Shown here one piece after another: positions 8,617-19,400 of a stretch of DNA of 64,000 nt (within the stretch, counting starts at the first letter, position 1; every line of letters begins with the position of its first letter). The DNA comes from Silene conica (taxonomy: Eukaryota; Streptophyta; Magnoliopsida; Caryophyllales; Caryophyllaceae). The DNA lies in NCBI GenBank assembly GCA_029255685.2, contig CM055314.2:1878399-1942398 (forward strand), read 5' to 3'. Under the pieces are notes generated by a model that saw only the letters and a list, made by a program, of their open reading frames with translations, was not told where the DNA came from and did no database searches. The position numbers and the translations under genes are program-made.

Positions 8617-10871
8617 TGTAATATTTCGTGTTTTAAAGTACCCTTACTAGTTTTTGACGTATGTGGTGTCGCATATTGTGTTCCTTATGTCCCTAGTGAC
8701 CAGTTTGTGGACCATTGGATGGTGAACTTCGGGACGAAGTTCATTTTAAGGGGGAAAGACTGTAATACCTCGTATTTGTTTTATTTATTTAATGTTATTA
8801 TTTATATTAACGTATAATCGTATTTGAACATTAGTATTCGATAAATTGATTTATCGAATATGTTATACCTTTTGTTTTGGACTCGGGTTGTGATATTATA
8901 ATTTAACCCGAGATAATTTTATAAGTTTTATACGATGCTAGTATTGTTACGTGTTATTTTAATACGTCACGCGGGGTTGGGTCGTAATAAGTAAGATGAA
9001 GGAAGGTATGGGTTTATTTATGGGCCATATACCCCACGGCCCAACCGACCCAAATATCCCACAACTATCCCACAACTACTACAAACCCTATTTTCTACAA
9101 AAACCAAGTTTTAAATATAAAACCTAAAAGCAAAAGGAAACAAACGCAAAAGTCAATTCCCTCAGCCTGGTGCGGCGGTTTAAAAACCGAAGGGGAGAGA
9201 GAGAGGCAGCGGTCTTTGGAGCGGTTTCGGGTTTGTCGCAACCATCTTAGGCAGGTGGAAGGTGAGCACTCGCATTTCCTTTTTATTGTGTATACAAGTT
9301 ACACCGTAGTCGGTTTTCACATGTGTTGCGGTAATCATTTCCGTTAAATAAATTATAATCGTATGTATGTGTTCTTATACCACGTTTTCCGGGGAGGAGT
9401 CAGGGTGGTTGCGTGTGGTGTCACGGTGGTCGAAAAGGGGGGGACTGGTGAGACGTAGAGTAGGTTTACATTTTCCGTATTGTAGTCACGGTCTGGGTAG
9501 TCGTGATACAGGGGTGTTGGGGGTGGTACCACCGTTGACTCGGGGGAGGTCGACGCGGTGGTACCACTGTTGCGTATGGCTAGGTGTCGGTGGCAGTGTA
9601 GGTGACGCAGTGGTAGTCGGGTTCGTCGAAGCGCGAGTGAACCAGCCATGGTTTAACTCCGAGGCGAGGGGTTGCTGGGCGTGATGGTTGTCGGCACGGA
9701 GAGGAGGAGTTGCGTGGTGGTTGGGATGGTGTTGGTTGCCGCGGGAATGGGGGTTGCTCGTCGGTGCTGAGTGCGGCGGGTATCGTAGTATATTACTACG
9801 TACCTTACTACAAAGTACTACTTTATTATAATATTATATTAATATTATTATTAAATATCTTTATTATTATTATTATTATTATCATCTATTATAGTTATTA
9901 TCATTATTATTTAGTATTGTTTTTGTTATTAGTTATTATTTTGTTATAGTTAAAGTTTGTGGGTCGGAAGTTGATGTTTTTAAGAAAGTTTCTACTTCGG
10001 GAAAGTTTTCATTTTTGGAAACTTTTCACTTATAGAGGGCTACTATTTAAAGTAGGCGTAAGTTGACTTATGGGGGTTCGGGAAGTTTATTAATTCGTTA
10101 CATAATATATGTTTAGGTGACGGTTTCCGCGGGGAACATCTTTCGGAGCTATTGACTGTCTTTCTGCAAGTTGAGGTAGGGGAAAATACTGATTTCTGAT
10201 AAGGTGCAATCTGTCATATTTGTGAATAAGCATGTTTATGTGATTTATCATATGATCGTTGTATTATACTATCGATATCATTTTGAAATATTGCATATAT
10301 ATTGGGCCTTGTGTTACGGAGTATATATATATGGTGTTGGATCGGTGCGGAGTATATATATATGGTGTTGGATCGGTGCGGAGTATATATGGCGTTGGAT
10401 CGGTGCGGAGTATATATATATGGTGTTGGATCGGTGCGGAGTATATATGGCGTTGGATCGGTGCGGAGTATATAATTGGCGTTGGATCGGTGCGGAGTTT
10501 ATTATATTGTTATATTTATTCTTTTCCCTACTCAACCTCGTGGTTGACCCTGTGTATTCGTGATCACCTGTGATGAACCATTTATTGGGGAGCAGATTGA
10601 CAGGTGGCTAAGACCAAAGGGGAAGCTATGGGAGGAAGAACTTGGATCAAGACCAGAATAGATGTCTAGATCACTTAGTCAGTTTATGAGTTGTACTTTA
10701 CCTTTTTCTAAGACTTTTGGATACGGATGTAAGAACATATCTTGAGTTAAATTTTATTTAAAGTACTGTTTATCTTCCTTTGTATCTACTGCCTCGGGAA
10801 ACCGAGATGGTAACACTTTTATTTATCTGAGGAGTCCTAGTTCAGGTCCTTAAATAAATGGGGGTGTTACA
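8617..10871 (+). mobile_element. Collapsed Ty3/Gypsy-type element: 3' LTR plus short internal remnant
   Basis: The 3' LTR spans 8761-10871 (2,111 bp), starting TGTAATACCTCG and ending GTTACA, with TGTAA/TTACA inverted ends. Just before it is a polypurine tract (AAGGGGGAAAGA), and before that about 140 bp encoding the tail of a polyprotein (DHWMVNFGTKF). At 8617 a second TGTAATATTTCG, a slightly mutated LTR start, is preceded by TGTTT (8612-8616). The same TGTTT follows the 3' LTR (10872-10876). The original target duplication is therefore preserved around an element whose 5' LTR and body have been deleted almost completely. No functional protein remains. Confidence 0.85.
10313..10500. repeat. 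Minisatellite of 30-38 bp units inside the Gypsy LTR
   Basis: Six tandem units of the form GGTGTTGGATCGGTGCGGAG followed by a variable TATATA run (TATATATATA, TATATAT, TATATAATT). Unit-length differences come only from the AT run. The array creates spurious repetitive reading frames on both strands. Confidence 0.9.
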
Positions 10872-10951
10872 TGTTTTTTCTTAAAAACAAAAAAGAGGAC
10901 AACTGAAGTGCCCTAGCTACAGTAATTTTCAAACTGATGAGGCAAAACAAG

Positions 10952-11255
10952 TACTCGTTCCATCCCATTTATGTTGTCTCTATTTGATTGACTATAGATA
11001 TTAGGTCATATATAAGATAAAGTGAAAACAGCCATAATTACACCTTGACTTAGAGAATATACATGTAAAGTATCACAGTACACATATCATCCCCTCCCCA
11101 TTGGGAGTGTCAACAAGATGGAGGCAGTATGTTAAGGAGTACTTAACAAGGGGACGTATGGGAAATCGCTTTTCACTTTACTAGATATAAAAAGGGGCCA
11201 ATTATTTTGAGAGAGAGTAAAAGAAAAATGGGGACAATATAAATGGAACGGGGGC
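10952..11255. mobile_element. MITE with CGTTCCAT..CATTTATGTTGTC inverted ends
   Basis: The left end, CGTTCCATCCCATTTATG, is mirrored at the right by CAATATAAATGGAACGGGGG. This resembles the abundant plant 'CTCCGTCCCATTT' MITE class of Stowaway type. The target duplication is not clear. There is no coding sequence. Confidence 0.6.
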
Positions 11256-12004
11256 AGAATAAAGCTTTATTAGCTTAGTAGAGTCATGGTGTGATAAAGT
11301 AATATCGTGATGTTAATGACAGAGTTTACTAACCATTGGAAACATAACATATGACCCTGATTTGGCCTTTACTATATGATTTTGAACTCCTAACCTAGGG
11401 ATACCTACTGAAGTCATGCAACACCTAGCTAAGTGGAGAGAACTAGCGGAGACAAACATACAAAATAACAAATTCTGTTAGGCATATGACATTGTCACGT
11501 TGGTCGGACTCCCAGCATTTTTTTAATTTGGTTTTCTAAGTCTGATTGCTTTGAAAATAATACAACTACTAGAAAATGCAACTTAGACTACCAGAGAAGC
11601 ATTGATACACTCCAACAACAGGCTCAGGGTTATTAGCAAAACTGCCAGTCTTTGCATAATGCTAAACCTCAATTAACTCACCATCACTAAACAAGCACAA
11701 TTATTTCAATGTTTCATAATAATGAACCATATCCCCAGCATGTGCATGTCTCGACTGTGCATGTCTCGACTAACTACTTGAACGCATCGCAAGTGTCAAG
11801 AGACCGTATGAACAAAGTAAGATTAAGCTGTAAACCGAATCATAGAGTAGAAGCAAAAGTTAGCAACGTTGATAGTTTTCCCAGGATGCTTGAGTTGGTG
11901 ACTCTGCGATCTGACTTCCCCTTGCAATAGTCAACACACAACAACATACAAAGCTACGAATTACATCTTGTATCTCTTCTTACACACTCCATAGCATTGT
12001 CTTC

Positions 12005-12430
12005 CAAATCCTATTTATTAGGAGAATATCCTATGGAGAATATGGAGAATATCCTTATTGTTATTAATAAGCTATTATTGTTAGTCTTTCCATATTTCCG
12101 AACGTTGTATTGCTATTGCTATTGCTATTTAAGCCTATTCTTGGCATAATAATAATCATCCTTTCCCTCATTCTCTCTTAACATGGTATACGGATTAGGT
12201 TACGACCTTTCTCCACCATAACATCTTGATCAAAAACCCTTCTTTTTCAAAACGAAGATCATCAACTTCGCCAAAATGCCCGGTGATGACGACGTCTCTG
12301 CTCCTAAAATCGACTCAACCTGTCCTTATTTCCTGGGTTCCCATGATGTTCCCGGGACCAAAATTTCTCATGTGGTTCTCCGTCGCGATAATTATGATAG
12401 GAAAAATTCTAGGCAAATGGGGATGTTTAT
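12005..12430 (+). mobile_element. 5' fragment of a Copia-type retrotransposon (LTR end, primer site, start of gag)
   Basis: An AT-rich LTR-like tail ends CTCTTAACA at about 12183. A degenerate tRNA-Met primer site (TGGTATACGG, compare TGGTATCAGAGC) and a short leader follow. A gag start then opens with MPGDDDVSAPK, and CPYFLGSHDVPG..ISHVVL....YD is typical of Copia gag N-termini. Similarity stops near 12425, after which the frame is repetitive CTT sequence. It is a truncated, dead fragment. Confidence 0.7.
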
Positions 12431-12854
12431 TTCTGTGTTACCTTCTACAATTCTACTTCTACTTCTACTTCTACAGAGTGTTAATTAGCACCAAAAAAAA
12501 TAAAGAAAAATAAGAAAAAAAAGTATTGATTTACCAGAATTAAATAAACACAAAATCTAAGTCGATGCCGAATATATAAGGCGGATTCTTTCATTTTTAT
12601 GAGGTTTAGTTAATGGTAGCTATAACAATAATGCAGTAAGGTTAAGACGATCTTAAGCAAACTATGTAATTAAGCTACCTCAATTTTATCATTCACATCC
12701 AGCAATTAATTATCTAAGAATTAAAGCAATTATACAGCAGGTAGCAGCTCAGACTAAAAATAAATCGATCAGAATTACGGAAAGTTCGAAAATAACGGTT
12801 GAGAAAAAGATGGAGGCGGAAATTACAAGAAGAGGAAGACGGAAGAAAGCGTGA

Positions 12855-13114
12855 TCAATGTTCTTTACGGCGAAAGGAAAATTGAGGTTGTTGTTGCTTC
12901 TCAGTAGCTAATCTGAATATCCAGTAAACCTATACCAACAAACAAATAGAGAAGAAGCATAGAAAGTAGAAACAATGATGAAGATGAAGATTTTGATTCT
13001 TAATTGAGTATTTAAAATTACCAGAGCTAGAACATGAGCAGCGATGAGGAGGACGACGAGTAAAGGGACTAAATCAAGCATCCATGGATTGCTTGTTACT
13101 GCTTGTTTCGCCAT
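12855..13114 (-). CDS. Small single-pass membrane protein, 55 residues, plant-conserved type
   Basis: Two exons, 13114-13022 and 12929-12855, join in phase 0 and give 55 residues. The protein begins MAKQAVTSNPWMLDLVPLL. A hydrophobic span covers about residues 15-35 (LDLVPLLVVLLIAAHVLAL), followed by VYWIFRLATEK and a basic, Gln-rich tail ending RRKEH. This layout suggests an N-out/C-in or tail-type membrane anchor. I recall similar short proteins in other plants with the same exon break before VYWI, but no function is known to me. Donor (CTG|GTAATT) and acceptor (GGTATAG|GTT) are both good. A hAT MITE (13178-14232) begins only 63 bp upstream of the ATG, so the core promoter or leader must lie next to or within it. 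Confidence 0.72.
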
Positions 13115-13177
13115 TTTTTCTTACTTGCTCTGATCGAGTCGTCTCCAGATTGCGTCCTGCGAAGTACTCGCACTAAC

Positions 13178-14232
13178 CTAGGTAGCGTGGACACGTGATA
13201 CGGTATTCCATAAAATTTAGGACACGTCTCATTTAAATATATTAAAATATATATTTTATGGTTATAAATAACGTATAATTTTATTTTTGGATTTTACTCT
13301 TTCACATACGGATTTTACTCTTTCACATACGGATTTTACTCTTTCACATACGCCTTTTACAATTTTAAAATTATCATTTTTTTCATTCTCCTTATTCAAT
13401 TGATTTTTTTCTCACTTTTCTCATCTCGCTCCACCACACCACCTTTATCGGTACCTATTATTCCGATCAGTTCATCCCCGATCGACATTACTCTAAGGTC
13501 AACCTCAGAAAAGAAAAGAAAAAAAGAAATAAAGGAATGATACTGTGACATCTCAAATTGACATTTGCGCATTAATGGAGTTTGGGTTTTTGGCGGAATT
13601 TTGAAATGAATATGGTATGTCAGATATTTGAGTGAAAAACGAAAAGAAAAAATTAGACCTAAGTGGTATGTGTTATCGCGGTTGTCGGCAACATGACAAT
13701 CTTAATCTCTCTCGTTAGAGATTATGGAACACCATTCAATCTATCAAACGGAACATACCTACACATAACCACCGCATATACATTACCAAGAACCACACCC
13801 TCAATAATTACAATTGATAAACAAGTAGACATTAATTTCACTAATTAACAAACCCTAATACGTTTTTAGAACAATTAGATTTGATTTTAGGGAAGAAGTA
13901 TATAGAAAATTTAATTTGTCTAAGTTTGGGAAAAGGGTATAATAAGGAAATTTAATGAAATTCCGTATGTGAAAAAGTAAATTCCGTATGTGAAAAAGTA
14001 ATTCCGTTATTTGTATCATGTATTTGAAGTTAAATCTAAACAAGTAGAGTTACCCTTCGACTTTTAATATAACTCATTCTCATTTTTTCACCCAAATTCA
14101 TCTTCTAATCGATCATTTTTATAATTTTGTTGCTCGTCTAAACTATAATATGTTTAGTCATATGTCCAACGAGTGTCGGACACGGTGTCGAACACGGGAC
14201 GACTAATTAGGAGAAGGGATTGTGCTACCTAG
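13178..14232. mobile_element. hAT-type MITE (CTAGGTAGC ends) interrupted by another element
   Basis: It starts CTAGGTAGCGTGGACAC and ends GTGCTACCTAG. It is flanked by GCACTAAC (13170-13177) and GCAGTAAC (14233-14240), an 8-bp duplication with one mismatch. The internal wording (AAATATATATTTTATGG, AACGTATAATTTT, GTGTCGGACACGG) is shared with copies at 38595-39180, 40952-41335 and about 62195-62540. The copy is expanded by a nested insertion at 13289-14006. Confidence 0.85.
13289..14006. mobile_element. Nested TIR element with repeated TTTCACATACGG ends
   Basis: The left end carries three direct copies of GGATTTTACTCTTTCACATAC. The right end carries inverted copies (CCGTATGTGAAAAAGTAA, twice). 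It breaks the hAT MITE exactly where uninterrupted copies read TTTTATTTTTATCATG. Flanks TTATTTTT (13281-13288) and TTATTTGT (14007-14014) look like an 8-bp duplication with one change. No coding region is seen. Multiplied subterminal repeats are typical transposase-binding sites. Confidence 0.7.
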
Positions 14233-14262
14233 GCAGTAACTACAACTCTCGGACTCTCGGTC

Positions 14263-14700
14263 GTTGAAATAGACAAAATAAGTTATATAATTTATTCTAT
14301 GTTGTTTCGTGAAAAATCCAAACATTCAATACTTATTATAGGATATAATGAGCATATAGACAAGGATTCAGGAAAAAATATTTCGGGTTCGAAAATGACC
14401 GAAAATAGCCGATTTTTAAGGTTATTATTCACGTCTTTTTTGCCAAAAAGGTATTGGGAAAAAAAACTCTCGAAATTCTCACCATAGTACTTTAATACCA
14501 TACAAAAATGACTCACTCAATGTGTTCAAATTGACACACGGTTTAAAATAGACACATTTAAAGACTATTACATTATTTTAAAGGCCGTGCTTGAAATAGA
14601 CAAAATAAGTTATACTCTTTATTTCATGTTGTTTTGTGAAAAAGTCTAGCATCCAATATTTATTATAGCATATAATGAGCCTATAGACAAATATTATTAG
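14263..14700. repeat. Direct duplication of an AT-rich segment of about 105 bp
   Basis: The segment running GAAATAGACAAAATAAGTTATA through TATAATGAGC.TATAGACAA appears at about 14265-14370 and again at 14592-14692, in direct orientation with several substitutions. The surroundings (14241-15180) are AT-rich with no gene. Confidence 0.75.
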
Positions 14701-15944
14701 ACAATAAAAATATAAATGATAAAACAAATAACGTTACTATATTTATTTTCAAACTTTTGACTCTAAAATTTTGACCATCATAATAGCAAATTTTCGAGAT
14801 ATTACTAAATTTGAGTAATTTTTTTAATAAAAAATAGTGTCAACAAAAAATGTTAATAAATAATACTGTTTTAATTTTCAATTTCAAAAATGAGATCCAA
14901 AAAATTCATAAAAGAAATAAACTATAAAACTCTAGATTTTAGAGCATTCCGTTAAAATAATACTATAAAGTAATTGGTTATAGATATTGAGCTAATCCAC
15001 TAAAATGAGTAGATCTAAAAATGTTGTTATCATAATTTAACACTGAATTCGTACAATTTTTTTTCCCGGATTTAAAACATGTATAAATTTGCAATTTTTG
15101 CACGTTTTTTAAACTATTATCATTATAAAATTTTTTTTTTATAAAATATACATATATTTTGGTTTAATATTTTTAAATATTAACATGATAAATGAATATT
15201 AAACATTAGGACTTGCTAAATCTCGTACACCAAATTACTTAATCCCACACATTTTCCCTTATTTTTCCTATTATGCCCCTTACATTTTTCACCATTAATA
15301 AAAAAATCAAAAGAGAGAAACCACAAAATTAAAAGAAAAACACAAACAAACACCCAAGTACCCAACCAGTCAACCACCACCGCCGAACAACCTCTCCCCT
15401 ACCTCTCTCCCAGCACCGACCGCCCTTCTTCGCCCAGATATCAGCCTGGACCTTACTTCACCATGACGTCCACCCACTCTCCGGGCATAACACCCAGCGA
15501 CACTGACAACTTCACACAACACTGCGCCATGTTCAACCATGTTCCACCGCTGTGACGAATTCAGTTGCCCGCCGTGCACTCGTCTATCTTAATTCGGCTA
15601 GCTCGTGGAGCATATAACCAATTAACCACCACTTTTAGAATATTACATCGATATTAATCCATATCCATCAATCTAATCCTAATGAAAAAAACTAATGATT
15701 TTACAGAAAAGTTAATCAAATCATTTAGAAGACGATATAAATAAAATTATTGATAAAACAGAGAAATTAAGCATGATTTCTGAGAATTACTATTCATAAT
15801 TTTCTAATTGTTAATTATTGAAATTGATTAGGGTTGTGAAAGAGAAGGAAGATAATTCTTTTTGGGTTTTTTTCATGCTAAAGGGTAATTACGAAATATT
15901 TAAGGCAAAATGTGTGAGATTTAGTAAAAGCACAACTTCTTATT

Positions 15945-16118
15945 TGCAACGGCACTATCCGTCGCAAGCTTGTGACGGATACCGTTTTCTCTCACAAAAT
16001 ACCCACTTTTTCTCTCTCTTCAACACTATTCACGTGGTCCCCTTTCTCCACTACTCATTTTGTATCCATTTTATCTCACAAAATATCCGTCATATAGTAA
16101 AAGAGCGTGCAAATTTAG
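15945..16118. repeat. CGTCACAA-type MITE, longer copy
   Basis: It contains CCGTCGCAAGCTTGTGACGGAT, then TTCAACACTATTCACGTGG, CCCTTTCTCCACTACTCATTTTG and CACAAAATATCCGTCAT. Nearly the same 150 bp recurs at 62045-62195, showing a family with more than just palindromic ends. It lies about 330 bp upstream of the ABC1 kinase start codon. The stretch 15181-15944 holds no gene I can support. Confidence 0.75.
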
Positions 16119-16443
16119 CAATTAAGTTAACATTTTACACGGTTAAAAGCTACGAAAAACTCAAAAACTACCATCCACATACCGGTAAATTTGCGAAATT
16201 GGTAAAAGAGGTTGGGAAGAGGCGGCAAGTACGGCAAACGTGGCGTGTGTCTACTCAACAGGGAGCACCCAATACGTGTCATTCGCTAGAGGATGCAGAG
16301 ATGCACCACCCTCCTCCTCTGATTCACCATTTCCTCTCACACTCACTTTCCGCATTTCGTCGAACACCTCTTATGCATATCTCTGCAACCTCTTTCACGT
16401 CACACTATTTCTCCTTCTCTTCTACTCTGCTGGGTTTCTGTCA

Positions 16444-19400
16444 ATGAGGAATTCCCTCGCTGTTCTCCGTTATTATCGCCATGCAACGCTGCGTTCTACA
16501 GGTACCTCTTCGTTTTTTTTTCAATTCATTTTCTACGTTTTGATTGTTTGATGCAATGTTTGTCAATTTGATTTTACAATTCTGGGTTTTTGATATTATC
16601 CAATTTTAGTAACTTGTTCGTAGAATTCAATAATATTCATCCATATTTAGTGTGAATTGACAATGCGATATGCTATGTTGAAAGTTTATGAATTGCCCTT
16701 CTCGTATTGTCGAATTAGGTAGGATAGAAAATCAAACTAGAGCTTATTGGTCAAGCAAGTGTTGTTATTGCTCTCTGGTGGTAGTTTGATTTATGATCAC
16801 CCTTCTCGACTTAATGTGGTGTCAAATTATTATGACGACATTGCTCGGTGGTGGCAGTTTGAATATGGAGTATGATCTTCATCAAGGTGTTAGTTTGAAT
16901 GTCGTATTGAATATGGAGTCATTCATACGATCGCCATATCTAAGGAAGCCTTTTTGCTGTATAAAAAACCATTAGAGACGAGTTCTTAATACGTATCGTT
17001 TGATAGATGAACCATCTCAACCAAAACCTTAAGGTGATGGTTGAGGCTCAACTATTATTAATATTCCTAATACGCTCCCTCACTCAGATGCCCGTTGTGC
17101 TTGAAGAGTGGTTAGTTTGCACAGGCTCCCCCATACCTTGGCTGGGTTTCCACTTCGTGGTTTTGAGGGGTTTTGAGGTTGCCAGGCTGGCTCTATACCA
17201 TGATGAACCATCTCAACCAAAACCTTAAGCTATAAGCTATAAGCTATAATGATTAATGATTCTTCTTCCGAACCCCTCTTTTGAAGTAAATGTTAATCTG
17301 TTTTAAAAAAATTATTTCATGAGAATAATCCATCCTATGGGCGTCCTGCAAATATCATTTCATCCTATTAATAATTTCAAATTAATCCATCCTATTCACC
17401 ATTCTTCCCCTTACACTCTAAGGATGAATCCAACTTATCCATGCTATCAATAATTCTAGTTACTAGTTAGACTGTTACGGTGAATATGATGGATTAAGTT
17501 GGAATTACTGATAGGATGGAGTGATATTTGCAAGACACTCATAGGATGAATTATTCTCATGAAATAATTCTTAAAGAAAAGGAAAGTTATACAGATGTTT
17601 CTGTATCTTAATCCCCCAAATGGTCACCATTATCCCAGGAAATATTAGCTTTTTGTCTTGAGAACTCTTCATCTCTGTATATATTTGAGGTACCCTACTC
17701 ACATTTCCTTGTTTGTGATGATCTTGGGCTGATAGTCATAAATGGCTCTCGGTGAAATTGTGCGGGGGTGTGATTTCTTTTTTAAAAACTATTCGTGTGC
17801 TAGAAAGATGGATGGACGGATATTGAGCATTTAAACTTCTCGTTTTCTGAATAATTGAGATCGTTATATACTTATATGTATGCCTTTCTCTTGACCTATT
17901 ATCCACAATACATTCTGATACTCTGTACTATATTATTTCTTGTCTGAGTGGTATACTTCTTTCATTTTGCAGCATGGAGTAGTGGAGCCTCAAGATATAC
18001 GTTATTTGCAAGCCGAGTAAACAAAGATGTAGGGTTTTTGTCTAGTATTCTGCAAAAAAGATTGTGAGTACCTTGCCGAGTCGTTTATATTTCCTACCAC
18101 TGGCTTGCAAGGAAGGGGATCTTTTAACAAATCCATTTGTACCTCAATTCAAAATTATTATTGTTATTAATTATTAATTTGGTTGAATATGCGATTCAAT
18201 AAATGTATCTCCTGACAGTCAATTGAAGTGAAAGTGATCACATTAAATAGGATTATTGTCAGATGATGCCTGTTATTTGACATTTCTGATGGTGTGTGCA
18301 AAAATATTAAGGATTTTAATAGCTTTGGGGGCCAAATTGTATTGAAATTTTGAAATAGACATTCAGGGGTGAATTAAGACTATTTTGGCTTTGGAATATG
18401 ATGGATTAAGAGAAAGAGGCTCACTTTTGGTCTGCGCTCCTTAGTTCTTGAGGCAATTTTCATCTCGTGTCATCTGGAATAGCTTCTGCTTGTTTTTTTC
18501 ACTGGGGTAGGGTTGTTTATATCTGACCCTTTGCCTCGCAGTGGAATGAGCCTGTGAGGCTCTACCGCACATGGGTAATGTTTTTGGTTTGTCAGCCGAC
18601 TAGCCTTAGAGGATCTTATCTAATATGGATAGCATGCCTTATTTATCTTATATACCCTTCTGCGGTCTTACTCTGCTTGTCCCCTAGTATCTGCTGTCAG
18701 TCCTTTACCTTGCCTTTGGAAGATGCGTCTCAAAGCCTTGGACAACCGTTTTTTACAAACCTACATTGGGGATCCTTATTTTGCTGCCTGATCGATCTGC
18801 TTACATTAGATCATGATTCTATTTTATTACTCTTTAGCTACACTTCATTTTAATCTACCACAATCATGAGGCAAATTTCTGCACTACCTTTCCCCCAATT
18901 AGAAGAGACTGCATATAAACAATCATCAAGGACCTTTTATTTCAAAAATGATTGTTTGTTTGTTTGGTATCTTAGAATGGTTTCTTGCTGCAGTTCTTCG
19001 ACAAAATTTAGTAGCGTACATGGTGAGAGGCCATCGGCGGAGTATGCAAAGAAGAGGAAGGAATCATTGGAGGATGAATTTGGACATGTGCTGGGGGCTT
19101 ACAGCTCCAGAAGTGTTTCTGTCGTTTATCGATTTGGTCCGTTCTTGGCTTTGTTCAGAGCAGCTGTAATCTCTTTCTATGTGCTGAAGCTATCTATTTG
19201 GCAACTTTTTGTTCATGATATACGGAAGCGTGCTGCTAAGGTGAGTTCTGTTATTTCGAGCACCATTTGATAAATTACTCTGCAGTTGAATGTAGAATAT
19301 AGTAAACTACGTAACATTCCACACAGCATGTATCATCAGGGTGCATTGCCTATGTGTGGTGTTTTAGTATTATCTTTGAAACATTGTACCTTTGAGCCAT

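Noticed and set aside
9367-9949. GC-rich and AT-rich reading frames within the Gypsy LTR
   Set aside because: No domain features; they are compositional frames inside a long non-coding LTR.
10204-10573. Possible CRISPR-like array or repeat protein at the GGATCGGTGCGGAG tandem
   Set aside because: It is a minisatellite inside a plant LTR. Spacers are just TATATA runs, and CRISPR does not occur in plant nuclear DNA.
15818-16447. 209-residue frame ahead of the ABC1 kinase
   Set aside because: It runs across a CGTCACAA MITE and the leader of the kinase gene in another frame. It shows no domain and mixed composition.
18554-18853. 99-residue hydrophobic reading frame in an ABC1 kinase intron
   Set aside because: No conserved motif, lies between well-phased exons 2 and 3, and has no independent promoter signal.
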